The position numbers and the translations under genes were made by a program. The notes beneath the pieces are model-generated. The model was not told the origin of the DNA. It searched no databases and worked only from the letters and a program-made list of their open reading frames with translations. This document shows, piece by piece, positions 62,830 through 64,000 of a stretch of 64,000 nucleotides of DNA. Numbering within the stretch: the stretch's first letter is position 1; each line of letters starts with the position of its first letter. Origin of the DNA: Pseudarthrobacter sp. L1SW (GTDB lineage Bacteria; Actinomycetota; Actinomycetes; Actinomycetales; Micrococcaceae); contig NZ_CP078079.1 of the NCBI RefSeq assembly GCF_020809045.1, positions 744,001 to 808,000 on the forward strand, read 5' to 3'.

Positions 62830-64000
62830 TTGAATGCAATCCCCGCCGCCGATCTCGAGTTCGCCCTGCTCAGCGACGCCGAATTCGAGCAGTTCGCGCT
62901 GAAGCACCCGCAGAACAGCTTTCTCCAGTCCGTTGACTTTGCCCGGTTCCAGCGCGCCAGGGGACAGCTGGTTGAGCTCTTCGGAGTCCGGCAGGACGGT
63001 GAACTGGTGGCAGCAGGGAAGCTGAACTACACCACCACCCGGCTGGGGTACACAGTGTGCGAATGCGCCAAGGGACCCCTGATGGACTACACGGACGCTG
63101 ACCTGGTGCGCGCCGTCGTCGCCCTCCTCCGCAAACGCGCGGCGGAGCGCAAGGCCGCCGAGCTGCGGATCTCCCCGAACCTCAGGTACATCGCGCGTGA
63201 CGCCGACGGCGCCGAACATCCAGAGGTCGAGGACAACAGGCCGCTGGTGGCGCAGCTCGGCGGGCTGGGCTTCCGGCACCAGGGCCTGGACATGGACTTC
63301 GTGAACGTGAACTGGATGTTCATCAAGAACCTCGAAGGCATCCAGGACGCGGAAGAACTGATCATGGGCACCAGCTACCGGACCCGGAAGGCCATCCGGA
63401 AAGCCGAGAAAAATGGCGTCTTCCTGGAACAGGCAACCCTGGATACCCTGGACGAGTTTTACGGCGCACTGAGCCGGGCCGGTGATGAAAAGGGTTTTGT
63501 ATACCGGGAGCGCGCCTACTACGAGCAGTTGCTCCGGACCACATCGCCTGAGTTCACCAAGCTGATGATGGCCAAGATCGACATCCCCGCATACCGGAAG
63601 TCCATCACGGAGCGGCTTGCCGCGGAATCGGCCACCGCCGATGAACTGCGCCAGGACGTAGCAGCCACCGGCAGCAAGAAAAAGAACAACCGGCTCAAAG
63701 TGGTCCAGGACCTTGTGGACAGCTACGAACGAAGCCTGAAGGACATCGAGCGCTTTCCTGATTCCGTGGGTGTGGCCACGGTGGCTGCCATCCACTTCGT
63801 CTGCTACGGCGACGAGGTGGTCTGCGTTATCGGCGGCACCGTCCAGGACTACATCTACTTCAACGGCGCTACCTCCCTCTACTGGGGGATGATGCTCCAC
63901 GCCCTCGAAAAGGGGTACCCGCGGTATAACTTCTACGGCACGTTCGGCATCTCCGGCCAGGACGAAGAAGGCCACGGGGGCTACGAGTTCAAAAAGGGCT
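62830..64000 (+). CDS. FemAB-type aminoacyltransferase, 3' end outside window
   Basis: At least 390 residues are encoded before the sequence ends. TTG start at 62830 with AGAAGG 7 nt upstream. Family marks include PQNSFLQSVDFARFQ, AKGPLMDYTDADLV, ISPNLRY, the YRTRKAIRKAEKNGVF basic stretch and YFNGATSLYWGMMLHALEKGYPRYNFYGTFGISG. A charged coiled-coil-like insert (about residues 260-310, rich in Lys, Glu, Asp) lies between the two GNAT-like halves. It probably acts with the upstream Fem protein in building the peptidoglycan bridge. Confidence 0.85.
   Translation, partial: MNAIPAADLEFALLSDAEFEQFALKHPQNSFLQSVDFARFQRARGQLVELFGVRQDGELVAAGKLNYTTTRLGYTVCECAKGPLMDYTDADLVRAVVALLRKRAAERKAAELRISPNLRYIARDADGAEHPEVEDNRPLVAQLGGLGFRHQGLDMDFVNVNWMFIKNLEGIQDAEELIMGTSYRTRKAIRKAEKNGVFLEQATLDTLDEFYGALSRAGDEKGFVYRERAYYEQLLRTTSPEFTKLMMAKIDIPAYRKSITERLAAESATADELRQDVAATGSKKKNNRLKVVQDLVDSYERSLKDIERFPDSVGVATVAAIHFVCYGDEVVCVIGGTVQDYIYFNGATSLYWGMMLHALEKGYPRYNFYGTFGISGQDEEGHGGYEFKKG

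Overview
The window is high-GC actinobacterial DNA. The 16S rRNA gene and the gene content (SenX3-RegX3, CarD, GlgE pathway, DUF4193, DUF4032, MsiK-type ATPase) point to Micrococcaceae, most likely Arthrobacter or Pseudarthrobacter. Most of it reads as core chromosome: compact operons, many GTG or TTG starts, 4-nt start/stop overlaps and strong hairpin terminators between convergent genes. I see no prophage, insertion sequence, integrase or CRISPR array.

Layout. 1-2.6 kb (minus): tmk, holB and a truncated secreted alpha/beta hydrolase. 2.7-6 kb: a trans-sulfuration PLP enzyme, DUF2516, a methyltransferase and gpmA. 6-10.3 kb: phosphate signalling (phoU, senX3, regX3) with a Pho-box-like repeat array, a lipoprotein and carD. 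10.4-14.3 kb: ispD, ispF, cysS, rlmB. 14.3-29.4 kb: an alpha-glucan/trehalose block (glgX, glgP, glgE, treS and an in-frame maltokinase-GlgB gene), interrupted by a secreted RNase Sa-like gene with a barstar-like partner and a ThDP-dependent oxidase. 29.4-35.5 kb: a complete rRNA operon (16S-23S-5S) with promoter, processing stems and terminator and no spacer tRNA. 35.5-42.7 kb: SRPBCC protein, FAD-linked oxidase, DUF4032 kinase-like protein, MsiK-type ABC ATPase, otsB and otsA. 42.9-50 kb: membrane-anchored DsbA-like protein, tRNA-Thr, ChaB/Rho-N protein, EF-G2, an MFS transporter and small conserved proteins. 50-54.7 kb: APC permease, Dps, and a DHA2-type MFS exporter divergent from its TetR regulator. 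54.8-60.9 kb: tandem glycine riboswitch, gcvP, gcvT and sdaA. 61-64 kb: TspO and two FemAB-type aminoacyltransferases, the second cut by the window end.

How the genes work together. GlgE, TreS, maltokinase and GlgB form the pathway trehalose -> maltose -> maltose-1-phosphate -> linear alpha-glucan -> branched glucan. GlgX and GlgP degrade the product, and OtsA/OtsB (about 12 kb away) supply trehalose from UDP-glucose and glucose-6-phosphate. The glycine riboswitch, GcvP, GcvT and SdaA form a glycine/serine catabolic module that lacks gcvH locally.

The least ordinary observations are: the maltokinase-GlgB open frame with an internal ribosome binding site; the RNase Sa/barstar pair; four contiguous 11-nt Pho-box-like units before phoU; a perfect 32-bp operator covering both -10 elements of a TetR/MFS pair, with a probably leaderless exporter mRNA; and a nested inverted repeat where gcvH might have been expected. 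I did not find a convincing wholly new system.
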